A DNA stretch of 64,000 nt, taken from the NCBI GenBank assembly GCA_018287875.1, contig JAGVVL010000002.1, positions 7,502,001-7,566,000 on the forward strand. The letters are read 5' to 3'. The notes under the pieces are model-generated. The model had not been told where the DNA came from, did no database searches, and worked only from the letters and a program-made list of their open reading frames with translations. The position numbers were made by a program, and so were the translations under genes. This DNA is from Nigrospora sphaerica (Eukaryota; Ascomycota; Sordariomycetes; Amphisphaeriales; Apiosporaceae). Positions 21,601 to 33,869 of this stretch are shown piece after piece. Numbering within the stretch: position 1 is the stretch's first letter; every line of letters begins with the position of its first letter.

Positions 21601-24600
21601 ACGAGCCCCTATGTATTTCGGGACTCGTTCATGGACGAACTGGCCTGAGCTGGAATTTGCCTTGAAGGCTAGAAAGGCCGTCGGCGGAGATGCGGACTTT
21701 AGTCATCGTAAAAGCTGTCTCAAAACATTTTTAACACAGGATCGTCAGATACAAGGCCGTAGCAAGTGATCTTCATGGGAAACGAAAATAGGGGCAAAGG
21801 AAATGAGAGGTTCGAGGGAGGAGGGACGTTGTGTAAGCTGCGGCCCAGTCACCGCGTGGATATACCCAAGTACTTTCCCTGTTCATAAGTACAGCACTGG
21901 ATACTTAAGCCCCGTGGCTGTAATGCGACCCCTCTCCTCTTTGGCTCTCGTTGCCAGGGCGGATTGGGGAGTCTCTGGAGACCTCCTCACTCGGGGAGGT
22001 GGGGTTATGGGATGGAAACCCCCCGCGTAGGCTCCTGCCACGCCGCGTCGCTTCGACGCAAAGAAAACGTAGGGGATGGAGATGAACTACGGATGAATCT
22101 TCGAGGCATGGTTCGAATATCGGCGGTCCTTATGTAAAGTACGCTATACTCAGGCTGAAACCGATGTGCTCTAGAATAACATGTTGACGACGGGGCGAAG
22201 TGAGTGCATTCTTGGTTTGCATCGGCGAGTTTTCAGAACGTTGTCTATTCGTAACAGTCTTGCTTTGACTACGTACTTACTTGTCGAGGTAATTATATGG
22301 TCGATTTGATCAGGGCAACGTGGACCCCCAAAATGTAGTGGTACACGGCGATGTCTGGCGGCTTGCTTCAGGCACATGACGTTATCTGGGTGTTTCAGGA
22401 TGGCTTTTCTCGTCAACCCTATATAATTGCACTCTATAGAAGTGGATCGGAGTTCTTGGCATGGATGCATTGAGGTCACATTAAGAGGTAGATAGAGATA
22501 CACCTCTTTCAAATACTCTGACTATCGTAACCTCGGTGTCATGCCCTGAACCCATAGTGCAGCGCTGAAAACGGGCAGCGACAGATAATAGCGATTGCCA
22601 ATCATCGTGACGACGTCTTTCGGTAGTCATCGGCACACTGGAACCTAGACGGCTTGCATGCAAAAGGACTCATTGGCTGGGCCCCAGGTGATACAATTGG
22701 GCTCTGTTAATATTCTAAAGATGTTCGTCCTAAGGATGTTGCCCCGGCGAAGGATCACAATCGTTACCGTAGTCTTGCTGTTCTTCGGCTTTGGAAAGAT
22801 GAGCGTAGCTTCCGCACCGACAAGACGACCGGGACAGCCGCCAAATCGCTAGGTTCTACTACCAAGCGTCTATGCCTCTGTAATTTACGAGAATCGCGAA
22901 ATCAATGAGGCAGTCAACCCCGCAAAACCTCGAGAGCAGTTAATATCGAATCACGGGGCCACAGAGCAAAGCCCATAAGCCTGCGAGATTTCAGCGCATG
23001 CAGGCGGCCAGGCCAGATATAGGGGCCATACATGAGGCACAAGCGCCGCAAGGCTGAAACGCAATGACGTGAGGCACTCACTCCCAAGTCTCGATATGGA
23101 CTCATCCCGAGTCTGGGCCGAAACAGGCAGCATCTCAGCCGTTGAGCTGCGTCACGCCCGGGTCGAGCCCGGTTGGCCGCCCGCCGGTTCTTTCCAAGAG
23201 CGCACGGTCCTTGGCTATGTGCTTTTTGCTTGCCAGCGACGAGAGGCCGGATGGGTATCGGACCGGTCAGATGTCGCCCGCTCGGCGCTCGCCACACGGA
23301 TTTGTACATGATAGCAACCCGGATTTCTGGCTTGGTTCCCTACACGCCTTCGCCGGACCGCGCCCGGCAAATTGCCGCGAGGCGTTTGACATCAGGCGAC
23401 CAACAAAGCGGTTTGGATGATGAGCTGTATGCGGGGAGAAAGCCGCAAGCGGACACTCATCCACAAACAATGGTAACCTGGGTGATGTGACGCCGCCGCC
23501 GCTTCCAACCCCTGGAGTTGTTTTGTGAGGGGAAGACGTCATCGGCACAGTAGGGCTGCAGTGTTGGCGTCCGACAAAGTGTCTAGACCAGGCCCGTGAC
23601 CATGACAATCGTTTCGGCGTTCTGGAAGCGAACTTTTGTCTTTCAACAGCCATCTGAGCCTCCTCGGTAGTCGGGCCGGTCACCGGGACCGGGTTCAGAC
23701 ATGGCCCGCTAACACCTCGCCCTGGCATATCTCTCTTTTCTCTCCTGTCCTGTTGATTCGTCCGATTCCGCATCTTGATCGTAATTGATGCCCAATGCCG
23801 TGCTACCACGGAGCCCCACGGCGATCCTTTCGCTCGAGGCTGACCGGCTGAATGGCGCAGCGAGGCATTGCTTGTCTGGCCTGTGGGCTGAAGGGAAGGC
23901 GCGCACAGAAGCCCGACAGGGCGGAGGAGTATGAAAAAAAAAATCGACCCCCATTAGCCGCTAGGATCAGCTCAGCCTCGGAGAGTAGAGCCGAAGCCTG
24001 TAACCTGTCACGCCTCCACAGAGAAGGGACCACTAGGAGCATCAATGCTGATGGCGGAGATGGGCCGACTTTCTATTCATTCGGAAACCGATCCAAGCTG
24101 ACACGCTCCCCCCCAAAAGGATCTGAAAACCACGGCGGATGTCGACGGCGTCGCGAGCGGAGACAGCAGGGGCTCGGGGGCCGGCACTGGGACTGTCTTT
24201 ACGAGATAGATGGCTTGGTCCCTTCAGCTCGTCTACTTCCTACCTCGGAATGGTGGTAGGGAAGCCTATGGGAAGCCTTGGCCGCCCTGGTAGCCATGCA
24301 GCCCGTCGCTATAGTCCGGCCTAGGGGGCGAAGCCGGCCCGACACTATCGTTGTTGGGCCGGAGTGCCATCAATATGAAGAAGTCAATGACTCGTGGGGT
24401 CGGCTTCCCTCGTTCCCTCACCCCCCGGGACCCTCTCACGGCGTCTTCCAATGGTAAGGCTGGGTTCGTTACGCAGCTGAAGGCCTGGCTTCCATCTTAA
24501 CCCCGCAAAGGCGTAGGCACGAGACACACCGATGGGAAACGCGACGGGGAAGCCATGGCAGGCCTGGGCGGCGTCATCGCCGTCGCTTTGGCGCCTACTA

Positions 24601-27600
24601 ATACGCAATATCTCGACATGTGACGCGGCACGTCGTCGGTCCCCCGAAGCACAGGCGAGAGGTCCCTCTTTGGCGCCGAGGGATAGGATGGATGGATCCC
24701 TGGCGCCATGGATGCTTCCTCCCCGTGGGCGATGCAGGGCCGGCACGCGCACACACAGACGAGAAACCGCCATGCCCGCGAAAGTGCCGAGCCGCCTCGT
24801 CGAGGCAGGCGAAGGAACGCTGCGTCATTCCGTGTAGCCGCGACAAAAGACCGTGGGTTTCCTTGCTGGCGGTGGGACGGGTGGAGTTGATCGTCACGGC
24901 TGTCATGCGATAAGATCGAAATCTCAGCTGTTTGACGGCTTGCGGCACCGTGGCTGGGCAGCACCGAAAGAGAGATCAACCATTTCCCCGGATTGACTAC
25001 GCCCGGAGCTTTTTACGCAGGGTCTTTTCTGAATCTTGATGGGCTGGTCGTCTGTTCCTGACGATCCCTGCCCAAGAGTCTCAGGCCTGCTGCATGCCGT
25101 CGGCCCACGGGCGCGTGGAGAGGCGCCTTTTTCTTTTTCCTGCATCCCACAGCCGCCAGATTGCGCCTGTCGCGGCATGCCTTTGGGACAATGCCATTCG
25201 CAGATCCTGGCAGGCTTTCCGGTCTCCCTCCGTGCGGCATCGGGGCCTTGCGGCACTCGATCACGGAGATGGATTGATGCCCCGGCCGCAAAGTTCTGAG
25301 CTGTGCCCATAGACACAATTGCTTACCTGTCTCATCCCTACTTGCGTACCCAAGAAGAACGCATGCCCGAGTCTACTTTGTACTGCACCCAGCGGATTGC
25401 TTGCCGGTGTGACGTCGCCAGCTGGCCCAAGCACTCGCAGCGTTGCTTCTTCGACCGGGCGGCTGTTATGGCCAGGTCTGTCTCTCGCGTCACGGTAAAC
25501 TGGTCGCGGCGTTCGCTCGGCCCGTGGTCGCCCAGGTCCAATTCCGCATACACGAGCCGAGGGCGAAAGTGAGGTCGTACAGATGCCCTTTTTGGGCTCG
25601 TAAATGAGAGCGGTCGACATGGTAGGTCTGGAGACGGAGTGGAACCAGCCGGCAGCAGAAACGGTGACGGAAACTATAAATACAGGGCACGATGCTCTAA
25701 GCCTCGGCCTTCCAAGGATTCTTCGGCCAGCGCTGGGGCTAGGGAGGAATACGACCGCTGATCGTCAGTCCACGGACGCATTGGTGGCCCGACTCCTGGC
25801 CCCCCTGGCGGTGAGCGGGTGTTGGTCGACCCCTATTCGAAGCCCTGTGGTTGCCGTGGTGTGCTTATCCTTGCATATGTTGTGCAATGCGGTGCGATGT
25901 GATGCGATGCGCCGAGATGCCGTATGGGCCGCGTGTATGGATCGTACGGAAGTACGTAGTACCTGATGGAGACGGGTCTGCCCTTGTGCGGAGAGGGCGA
26001 GGGGAGAGAGGGCTCGACGGCGGGCGCCGGGCGACCGACGACGACGACCCCATGCGAAACGGCACTTGGTGACGAGCGTCCGGGAGACCGGGTACCCATG
26101 CACACAAGTGAAGATATTGTATGTGTGTAGTATGTTTTGATACCCGAAAATATGCAGCACTGTGTCCGTCAGGGCTGACGGGCCACCCGAGGTCGACACC
26201 CATCCGCCATCGTCTGAAGCTCCTGAAGCCACCGCCTCTTCTCCGCGGGTGGCGTCGTCGGCGACGTGTAGTCTTACAGAAGCGACGAGTGATGTCGTTT
26301 CCATGTGTGGAGGCCAGCATGCAGGGTGAAGAAGGAAATACGGCCGAGGGGCCGACTCGTGCGAGGCTTCGTTATTCGGCGGCTGGTGGCATTGGGATTG
26401 GGGCTTGGCCCCAAGAACTCTTCCCTTTTGCATCGGGCTGCCCTGGGACCGGCTGCTGCCCCCCCCCCGTAAAGCGCGGTAAGACCCCTGGCGGGCTTGG
26501 CCTGGCGCGGCGGAAAGCCCGCGGTGGCCGTGGAGGTTGCTGGGCTTTTTTTATTACGGAACAACTGGGGAGTAGGGGAAAGGCGAAGTGGCCCCTGGCT
26601 GACCCGATCGCGCGCCAAAGCGACTTTGCCTGCCCGGACTTGGAATTGCAACCTGATTCTCCGGCTGCTTTCTGCCCTGCCACCGCACGAGCGAAACGAC
26701 GAGAAAAAGGCACGGCGGGGACTCGAGCAGGTCCCGTCTCTGCCGGGGCTGCCAGGCGAGCGGGTGAACCAAAAAAGCGCCCCTGCAAGGGCACTCTTCC
26801 AGCGTGGCTCTGGTAGAGCTGCTGGGGCCCTTTTTTCATCCACCCCCTCGCCAGGACAGCCACTCCGTCCCGCCATCCATCCACCCAGGACCGGCAGAGA
26901 GCCCATCACGGTGCTACTCTATGATGGCGTTGCGGGTTGATGAACGGTCGGAGCTAATGGCCCAAGGGCACAATGACGGTGGGGGTTTCGGCGAACTTGT
27001 CGTTTTCTTGTTTCTGTTCTCTGCCGGCCCTCGTACCTGCTACCTAGGTTTTGCCCGTCTAACTGTCTCGCACCGGCGTGCATCCATTGTTGCTGGCACC
27101 TAAGAAGGAAAACAGCCCTAAGAGGAGGTAGGTAGTACATGAGGTAGGTACCTACCTGACAGAGCGTGTGGCCTACGACCACAACTACCTCATACCTTAA
27201 CCTGTCTGGTACTCTACCTACACGATGTATGTATGTATCTACCTACATACTTACGTGACCTACAGGGCTCTTTACGGGCTATTGTATGCAAGGTCGGTTC
27301 ACCGGCAGGGTGGCATCGCGATGGGGTGTGGGATCTCTTCCATCCATCCCATCCATCCTATCCCCTCCCCAATCCATCCCTTCCCATCCCTTCCCATCGC
27401 ATGGCCCATGATTGGAAGGAATGGGCGAGCACACGCACGAAGGAGGGGGGGCGCGGTCGGTCTCTTCTTGGCCCAGGGCAGCCCTGGCGGGTTCGTCAGG
27501 GCCCGTCCGTTTGCCCTGTCGCAGGCTATTCTTCGGATTCCTTGATGGATACTTTCCAGGAACAGCACAGAAGGTTTCGCCTTTCTTTCACCGGCCGCCG

Positions 27601-28719
27601 TTGATCAGTCTTGGGGCTTGCCTTTGACGGGGCACGCCCTGATCGCCAGGTTTTACCTTCCTTCGCCATCTGCAGCATTCTTCTGTCTATGCTTGCGCAA
27701 ACCTGCCATGCATGCATCCATCCATCCATCCGTCTAGCCGTGGAGTGACTGTTCGCCAGTTACCACTGTAGGTACATACCTACCTCTATCTCCAGGATAT
27801 ACAGTCCCGGCATCCATTTGGACGGCCTCATCCTCCCCAGAGAAGTACGTAGGTACTGACTGGAATGTACCTTGGTACCGTACGGAAGAGGAGTCCAAGA
27901 AGTAAGCGACAAAGATTATTGCATCGTCGCTCCGTCCCATGGGATCCCACGCCCCAGTGCCCATGCTTGCGCTACCCGTACCCAGTCCACCCACAGGTAC
28001 AGCCCAGCCCGTTCATCCACAGATTGCCTGCTAGCCGATCCATCCCAAGACTTCCTTCCCCCCAGCAGCTGGAGCCGGCCTAGTACCTTAGTACCTGCGG
28101 TGGGTACCAGGCTACCCGAATAGGTACATCCTACCTACTGTATACGGGCCTGCACTAGTTGGGGACGCCTCCCAGGCCCGGGCTGCTTGCTTTCTGGACC
28201 CCCCCGTCGTGCGGCTATGCAAGAGCTGGTGTCAATCGATATATTCGCCGGTCAACCTGCAGTCTTTTGACTTCTCTTTCCTATCCGTGAATCGTTTGTT
28301 TTATTTCTCCTTGCAGAGTTGCCATTCCGTCTTTCGCATCGATCCTCCCGGCCACTCGTCCGCTCGTGTACATAATCTCCTCGCCTCGCCCTCCCATTTC
28401 TCCTCACACCACCGTTCCGCCCCGCTGGCACCGTTGAACTAGTTCACTGTTTGGTCGCGTGATACCGCCCTCCTGCGCTCGCCATTGGAAGAGTCGGGCT
28501 CTCAGCCTTCGACAACAAGAGTCCCCTCCGAGAGCTATGAGAAAAGCCTGTCTTGGGACCCGGAGCTTTTCATTCTTCAGCTGGCACCGTCCCTGAATGA
28601 CAAGCACGACGACAACGAGCAGCAACTTCCCTCCTGGCGGCAACGCATAAGCTTTCCAACCACTTAATCCCACCCAAACGGGCACTTATACACAACCATC
28701 CACCCACACATCCGTCGCA
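21601..28719. other. Gene-poor region upstream of the cyclin gene
   Basis: About 7.1 kb with no gene that I can support by homology or intron structure. The part at 22100-22860 reads as more AT-rich than the flanking genes. From about 27100 there are clusters of TAGGTACC-type motifs (27142-27157, 27769-27787), CATCC-rich tracts (27340-27400, 27712-27730) and then a pyrimidine-rich stretch before the cyclin ATG, which I take as promoter and leader. Confidence 0.45.
27142..27157. repeat. 16-bp perfect palindrome of the dispersed TAGGTACC family
   Basis: AGGTAGGTACCTACCT is its own reverse complement. Related shorter copies occur in several other spacers, for example 43457-43464, 60841-60848, 61124-61131 and 61844-61867. 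Confidence 0.75.
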
Positions 28720-29793
28720 ATGGGGCACAACAAGAGCTTCTCGGTCAACACCTTTTCGGCCCACGATGACGATTTCGAGTTTGATGAGGCCTATTTCCGA
28801 ACATTCTACAAGCCGCTTTCAAACCTCCCCACTCCGCCGCTCTCGTCACAGAGCTCCTCGGCGACCCAAAGCCCCCGAATGCTGGCCGACGATGCTGAGC
28901 CCCTCAACTCGGACCTCCTAGGTAAATCTTATTCGCCACGTCCCTATCGCCGGCTTTTCGTTTTATTTTATTTTTGTAGCTGACCGTGTTTCACCCGCTC
29001 TCTAGCCCCGGCCATCCATCTCACCAGGATGCTTCCGCCGGGCCTCTCGCTGGAGGACCCGTCCGTGGCCATCGTGCACATGATGCTCACGCACGCCAAC
29101 CTGCCCATGGACTCGATTGCACTGGCCACGTGCGTGCTGGACGCCCTCCCCGGACGGTACCGCAACACCTGGCGCATGTCGTACCCCCGGTCGCGCCAAA
29201 CCAGCCTGGCCACCAAGCGGCACACGCTCCCCTCGGGCCCTATTCAGCCGCCAGCCCAATCCGATGCCGTGCTCCCCGAAGTCAATATCCTCGCCGCGCT
29301 AATTATAGCGACCAAATTCGTCGAGGACCTTCACGAGCCCACCGCCTTCTTCGCGAGCGAATGGGGACGGGATCTTTGGAGCTGCGAGCAGATCAATGTC
29401 ACGGAGCGCTGCATCATGGAGGCCTTGGGCTACCGCATCCTGCCGCTTTGGGAGGAACAGTACATTAAAATGGCCCGCCACGACATTGAGCTCGTCCGCC
29501 GCGAGCTTCTCGACGAGGGCAGCGAGCTGGCCACGGCCAACCGCGAGTACGAGTTCAGCGCCATCGCCGGCCCTGATGCCACCCCTGTCCGGCCCATGAG
29601 CTCGGGACGGGCCACCCTGGGTCCCGGCCTGCAATTGACGCCCACCGAGACGCCCAAGACGGAAATGGCCGCTACGCCCCCCTTGAGCCAGACGGACGTG
29701 CTGGCCCGGGAAACGCGGGAGGCCTTTGGCAAGTCTCCGCCCGTGCCCCGGGATTACCTGCATCTGCCGCTGGATGCCACGCCACGGCCGTGA
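28720..29793 (+). CDS. Cyclin-domain protein, Pcl/Pho80-like
   Basis: Two exons, 28720-28921 and 29006-29793, 329 aa. The 84-nt intron has donor GTAAAT, branch CTGAC and acceptor CTCTAG; two nearby AGs were rejected because they break the frame. The N-terminal 65 residues are Ser/Pro-rich. The cyclin box runs from about residue 80 to 200, including IVHMMLTHANLPMDSIALAT, VNILAALIIATKFVED and CEQINVTERCIMEALGYRILPL. This pattern is closest to the Pcl1/Pcl2-like side of the Pho80/Pcl cyclins, which activate the Pho85-type kinase in cell-cycle entry and nutrient signalling. I cannot assign it to a named Pcl. The tail is Pro/Thr-rich with TP sites, as expected for a kinase-regulated cyclin. It has a long upstream region. 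Confidence 0.8.
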
Positions 29794-30431
29794 AAGGCGC
29801 GTGTGCCAACATAAGTCTCTCCGTCACCCCCATTTAGCGACGATGCATAGCGTTTGGTTGCATGGCACATATTTGATTTACCACCCTATCGATGACGAGA
29901 GTTGGATGGTGGACAGTCGGCCCGGTTTCCGCAGGCGTCTTTCGGGAACCGACCCGTCGGCATTTCTTACGGTTTGGAGTTTTACGGGTTCATGGGAACG
30001 GATCAAAAGGACCACGGGGGGTATTGGGGGGTTCTGGGCGTTCTCCTGCCGAGTTGAGTCCCCGCGTGGACACCGGCTTCTTTGTTTGCTCGCGCGCGCG
30101 CGCGCTCTGGGAGGGGGCCAGACCCTCTCGAAGATATCATATGGCTTGCGGCTGGCACATCAATACCCATTAGTAATTAGTTCTACTGCTAATTCCAACC
30201 AATTCGCGTTGGCCCTCCTCTATCCGCCCATCCCATTGGCCCCGGCCCTATTTCCCTGCATGACGTGGTGATGATTGCTGAGTTTCGATCACCTCACCAC
30301 TAATGCAGCCTGACTCGACAGACAGGGGCACGACCCCGACTTTTGCATGCGAGCCCATCCCCGGATCTTCGATACAGCCTGAATTGGGGGAAGCCTTCCC
30401 CCCCAAGATGACGGCTGCTCAATGCCCAGCC

Positions 30432-30454
30432 CGTATGGGCGCCGCGCCCATACG
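30432..30454. repeat. Perfect 10-bp inverted repeat with 3-nt spacer
   Basis: CGTATGGGCG and CGCCCATACG are separated by CCG. The arms are GC-rich and exact, so the element would form a stable hairpin or a dyad binding site. It is about 640 nt downstream of the cyclin stop. Confidence 0.7.
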
Positions 30455-31137
30455 AGTTATTGCATGTGGCCTCCACGTTTTCCCGCCCCCTCGCCCGCCC
30501 CGGCCGTCTACCCACGCGTTCGCGAGATTTTGATGCAATATGGCACCATCGCTTCAGGCCCGGCCCGGACGAGCCTTGAGGAGGGTGTGTCTCCCTGCAG
30601 GTCGCCGACGCCCACATTGCCGCGCCATTCAGCTCTCCAGGTGGTGGTTTCCCCCCCTGGCCATGGTGCCGACCCCCGGTCCGTTCCGAGTCGACGACGG
30701 CACGCCCGCCCGCGCGGGGGAGGGGCGGGCGGGGAGAGGGGGTATGTAGAGAGAGAGAGAGAAAGAGAGGCAATGACGAGCCGAGGACTCATGCGGAGCG
30801 AGCTTAAACGGGCGAGTCTTGCGGCTGCCGTGGCTGACAGGCCACTGGATATTGCATATGAAACCCGGCCTTTGGCGGTTGGCCGAACTCTGGGCCAACC
30901 CAAACCCCTTCCTCTCCCTGAGCTGAAAGCGGGCGTGGGCGTTATCCCTCCACTGCCCCCCTCTCGGCGTGAAAGGCGCCCATTGACTTTTCTCGAAGTG
31001 CACGTATAGGCAAGAGGGCGCGACGCGGCGAAGTGGGTGGGCGGTGGTGCCCGCGATCTACAGCCTGTGTTCTGCATCGGACGGGGCCGCTCAGGGGCAA
31101 CACGTCATGCCCGTGGCCTCATGATGGTTCTGGACCG

Positions 31138-31154
31138 CCCCCCCCCCCCCCCCC
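31138..31154 (+). repeat. Poly-C tract, 17 nt
   Basis: An uninterrupted run of 17 C. On the other strand it is a G tract that could form a quadruplex. Exact length is prone to sequencing error. Confidence 0.85.
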
Positions 31155-32229
31155 TTGTCGGGGCTTTGTTCACCCATTTTGCCTTAGTAGGCGACGCCCT
31201 GGCTGCCTGGCTGCCTGGCACACTGGTGCAGATCGATCGGTACAGGCGGGCTGGGCTACTTGTGCGTATGTACGTGTATGTGCGCGTGCATGTGCATAGC
31301 TGCTCGGCTGGCGGCGGATGTAAAAGACTTCTTGGCCACACCACATTGGGTGGCATACGTCCGTCCGTACTACTATACCTACATACATTACATGTACACG
31401 GCTTGACCACGCATCGGGCCTCCCTCCACACCAGCTTATACACTTTTCGAGATGCAACGTGCAGATAGGTTAAGCACCCACTCGGTACCTCCGTACATAG
31501 CACAGGCAGGGCTGCATCCGACGTTTGCTTGGAACCCAGACAAACGTCTTGCTGTCAACAAACTCAAATCCCATGTGCCGGGTTTGCCGCGTCTTGCGGA
31601 AATAAGAGTCCGTACGGGCTTGGGATGGGGTTCGCCGCTGTGGCTCCTTTACCCATGCGTCGCGTCCACCCGCAAAAGTCTTTTCTGCACTCTATGTATG
31701 TATACATGCTGAAGAAGGCGTGGTTAATTTCTCCAATTTCCCGTTTTAGGGAGACAGCCTGGCAAAGATTTCCACTGTGAAAAGCTCGTATATACTATTG
31801 ACTAATACAGACCCTATTCGTATACACAACGAGCTATTCCCAGTTTGTCAAACAAGTGGCAACAGTGCGCCCTTCCGAATCTGCGCAAAACTCCTTTGGT
31901 ACAGGGTGTAATGGGTCCGCACAGGTACAAGCTGGCAGTGGATGCCACTGAGCTGGGCAGCTCAATTGATAAATCGGCATCTCGTGGGCCGCGTACTTTC
32001 AGTGGGAGAAGAAGCTCATTCTACCGGCTGCAGGCAGGATGGGCGGTTGGCATTCGGTCATGCATGAGGACAAGCTCATTTCCCCAGGATAAAAACACCT
32101 TCTTTTACCTTGAACCCCCTAGGATTGCCTCTGCACAGTACTGGAATCCAGGGCGCGAGTGCCAACAGCACTATGCAGTTCTATAGTTACGGTAGGTCTC
32201 ATCTTATATACTAGGCAATTACATGTGCA

Positions 32230-32420
32230 CAGGTCCTTCGTAAGGCTTGCGAATCCTGTAAAGCCTGCTGGATCCAGCAAGCCTATCTCTCTGTCAGAGG
32301 CAGTTTGTTTTAAACAGGCCTTACAGACTTACAAGACTTGCGCAAGCCTTGTCAAGCCCCAGTCAACTCCCGTAAAGTACTCGCTAGTAAGCCCGTAGCT
32401 TTTCTGCCAAGCCCTTAGGG
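32230..32420. repeat. Cluster of short degenerate AAGCCTTG/CAAGGCTT-like repeats
   Basis: Within 190 nt there are several related words in both orientations: AAGGCTTGCG, AAAGCCTGC, CAAGCCTA, AGGCCTTACA, CAAGACTTGCG, CAAGCCTTG, TAAGCCC. The local composition differs from the flanking sequence. Confidence 0.6.
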
Positions 32421-32629
32421 GAGGCCCGTCCAATCCTTATCAATAATCTTATCGGATAAGATTAAGCCAAATGGGTTTAGCGAGGGGCAGCAATCGTCGA
32501 AAAGTGCAAATATTGATCGCGGCTGATACTCACGCCCGGTATCGTAGCTCACGGCTTCGCTTCCCATCTTGACCGCATTGTCGTAGAGTCGCCTTGTCTT
32601 CTCATTGAAATACTCGAAAAAACGCAGCA

Positions 32630-33599
32630 ATGCCAAAGAAGAGAGCGAGAGAGGCCGACGGCGCCTCGGCCGACCCTAACAGTATGAACGTGGATAACGA
32701 CAGCTCGGACGATGACGTGAGTTCCATTGTGACCTGGCGCCCTGGCTTCAGGACGCCGGCGGTCGCCCCCCCCCATGCCCGGTCGCTGTCTTAGAATTCC
32801 TTCTTCTAACAGCCCTTGCTCGCACATGCAGGACTTTGACATTGTCAACGTCGACTTTGAGTGGTTCAACTTCGACCCCATCGACTTCCACGGTGTCAAG
32901 GCCCTGCTGAAGCAGGTGCTGGACGTGGACAACACGCTGTTCGACATATCGGCCCTGGCCGACCTGGTTTTGTCGCAGCCGACCATCGGCTCGACTGTCA
33001 AGGTGGACGGCAAGGAGAATGACCCGTATGCCATGATGACGGCGCTGAACCTGCAGGAGCACCGTGAGAAGAAATGCGTTGCCGACCTCATCCAGTACCT
33101 CTCGGAGAAGGCAAGGACGAACCCGACGCTGGGCGCCATACCGGAGCTCCTGTCATCGGGCAAGCACGTGGCCCTCGTCATCGCCGAGCGCCTCATCAAC
33201 ATGCCCGCCGAGATCGCGCCCCCCATGTACGGTATGCTCGTCGATGAGATCGAGGCCGCCGTGGAGGACAAGGAGCCCTACGAATTCACACACTATCTCC
33301 TCCTGTCCAAGATTTACACCGAGGTCGAGTCGACGCTGGACATCGAGGAGAGGAAAAAGAAGAAGGGCAAGACGGAGAAGGTGACATTCTACCGCAACGT
33401 CGAAGACGAATACCTCACCAAGTTCGCCTCGGCCCACGGATCCTTCGAGTTCACCAAGGTCGCCGAGGCGAACCCCGACAGCAAGCGAGCATTCCAGGAA
33501 GCCGGTCTTGCTGTCAGCGGGCACATGATGTTGATCGAAGCCAGCAAGTTCCCCGAGGCTGTCAAGACTATCCAGGCCACCTTTGCCCCCCCGTCATAA
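32630..33599 (+). CDS. bcp1: Bcp1/BCCIP family protein
   Basis: Two exons, 32630-32716 and 32832-33599, 284 aa. The 115-nt intron has donor GTGAGT and acceptor TGCAG, phase 0. The N-terminus is short and carries a basic MPKKRAREA patch followed by acidic residues, as in other Bcp1 proteins. The conserved core begins [19 protein letters not shown] and includes [25 protein letters not shown] and [13 protein letters not shown], ending with [14 protein letters not shown]. Yeast Bcp1 is an essential nuclear chaperone for ribosomal protein Rpl23 and is also needed for export of Mss4; human BCCIP binds BRCA2 and p21. The length agrees with the yeast protein (283 aa). It is convergent with the chorismate mutase gene, 270 nt away. 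Confidence 0.95.
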
Positions 33600-33869
33600 A
33601 AAGATACCCACTAGGAACGAATGAAACAAAACCATGGTTTACAAGGATCCAAGTGCAGGAGTGGTGTTGACAAGCAGAAATCGGGACTTGTATGAGGTTA
33701 CGAGTGCTGCAGGCAGTAGGGGCAGCGACTAGTGCTGGCCGGTGAGAGCCTGTTGTTCTCCAGGACACTATGGCTCGCCCGGAGACTGAATAGTTACCGG
33801 CGCTGAGTCCGAGCCCCGGAGGGGCGCCGGCTCGTATACCCACCGCGGCGCCCCGCCGCGCCGTCCTTC

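Larger units (their letters stand above)
29794..32629. other. Intergenic between cyclin and bcp1
   Basis: About 2.8 kb with no supportable gene. It holds a 10-bp perfect inverted repeat (30432-30454), a GA-rich microsatellite (about 30746-30770), a 17-C tract (31138-31154) and a cluster of AAGCCTTG-like repeats (32230-32420) about 210 nt before the bcp1 ATG. Confidence 0.5.

Noticed and set aside
22091..22110. GGTTCGAAT word resembling a tRNA B box
   Set aside because: The following bases (ATCGG) break the T-stem and no D-arm lies upstream.
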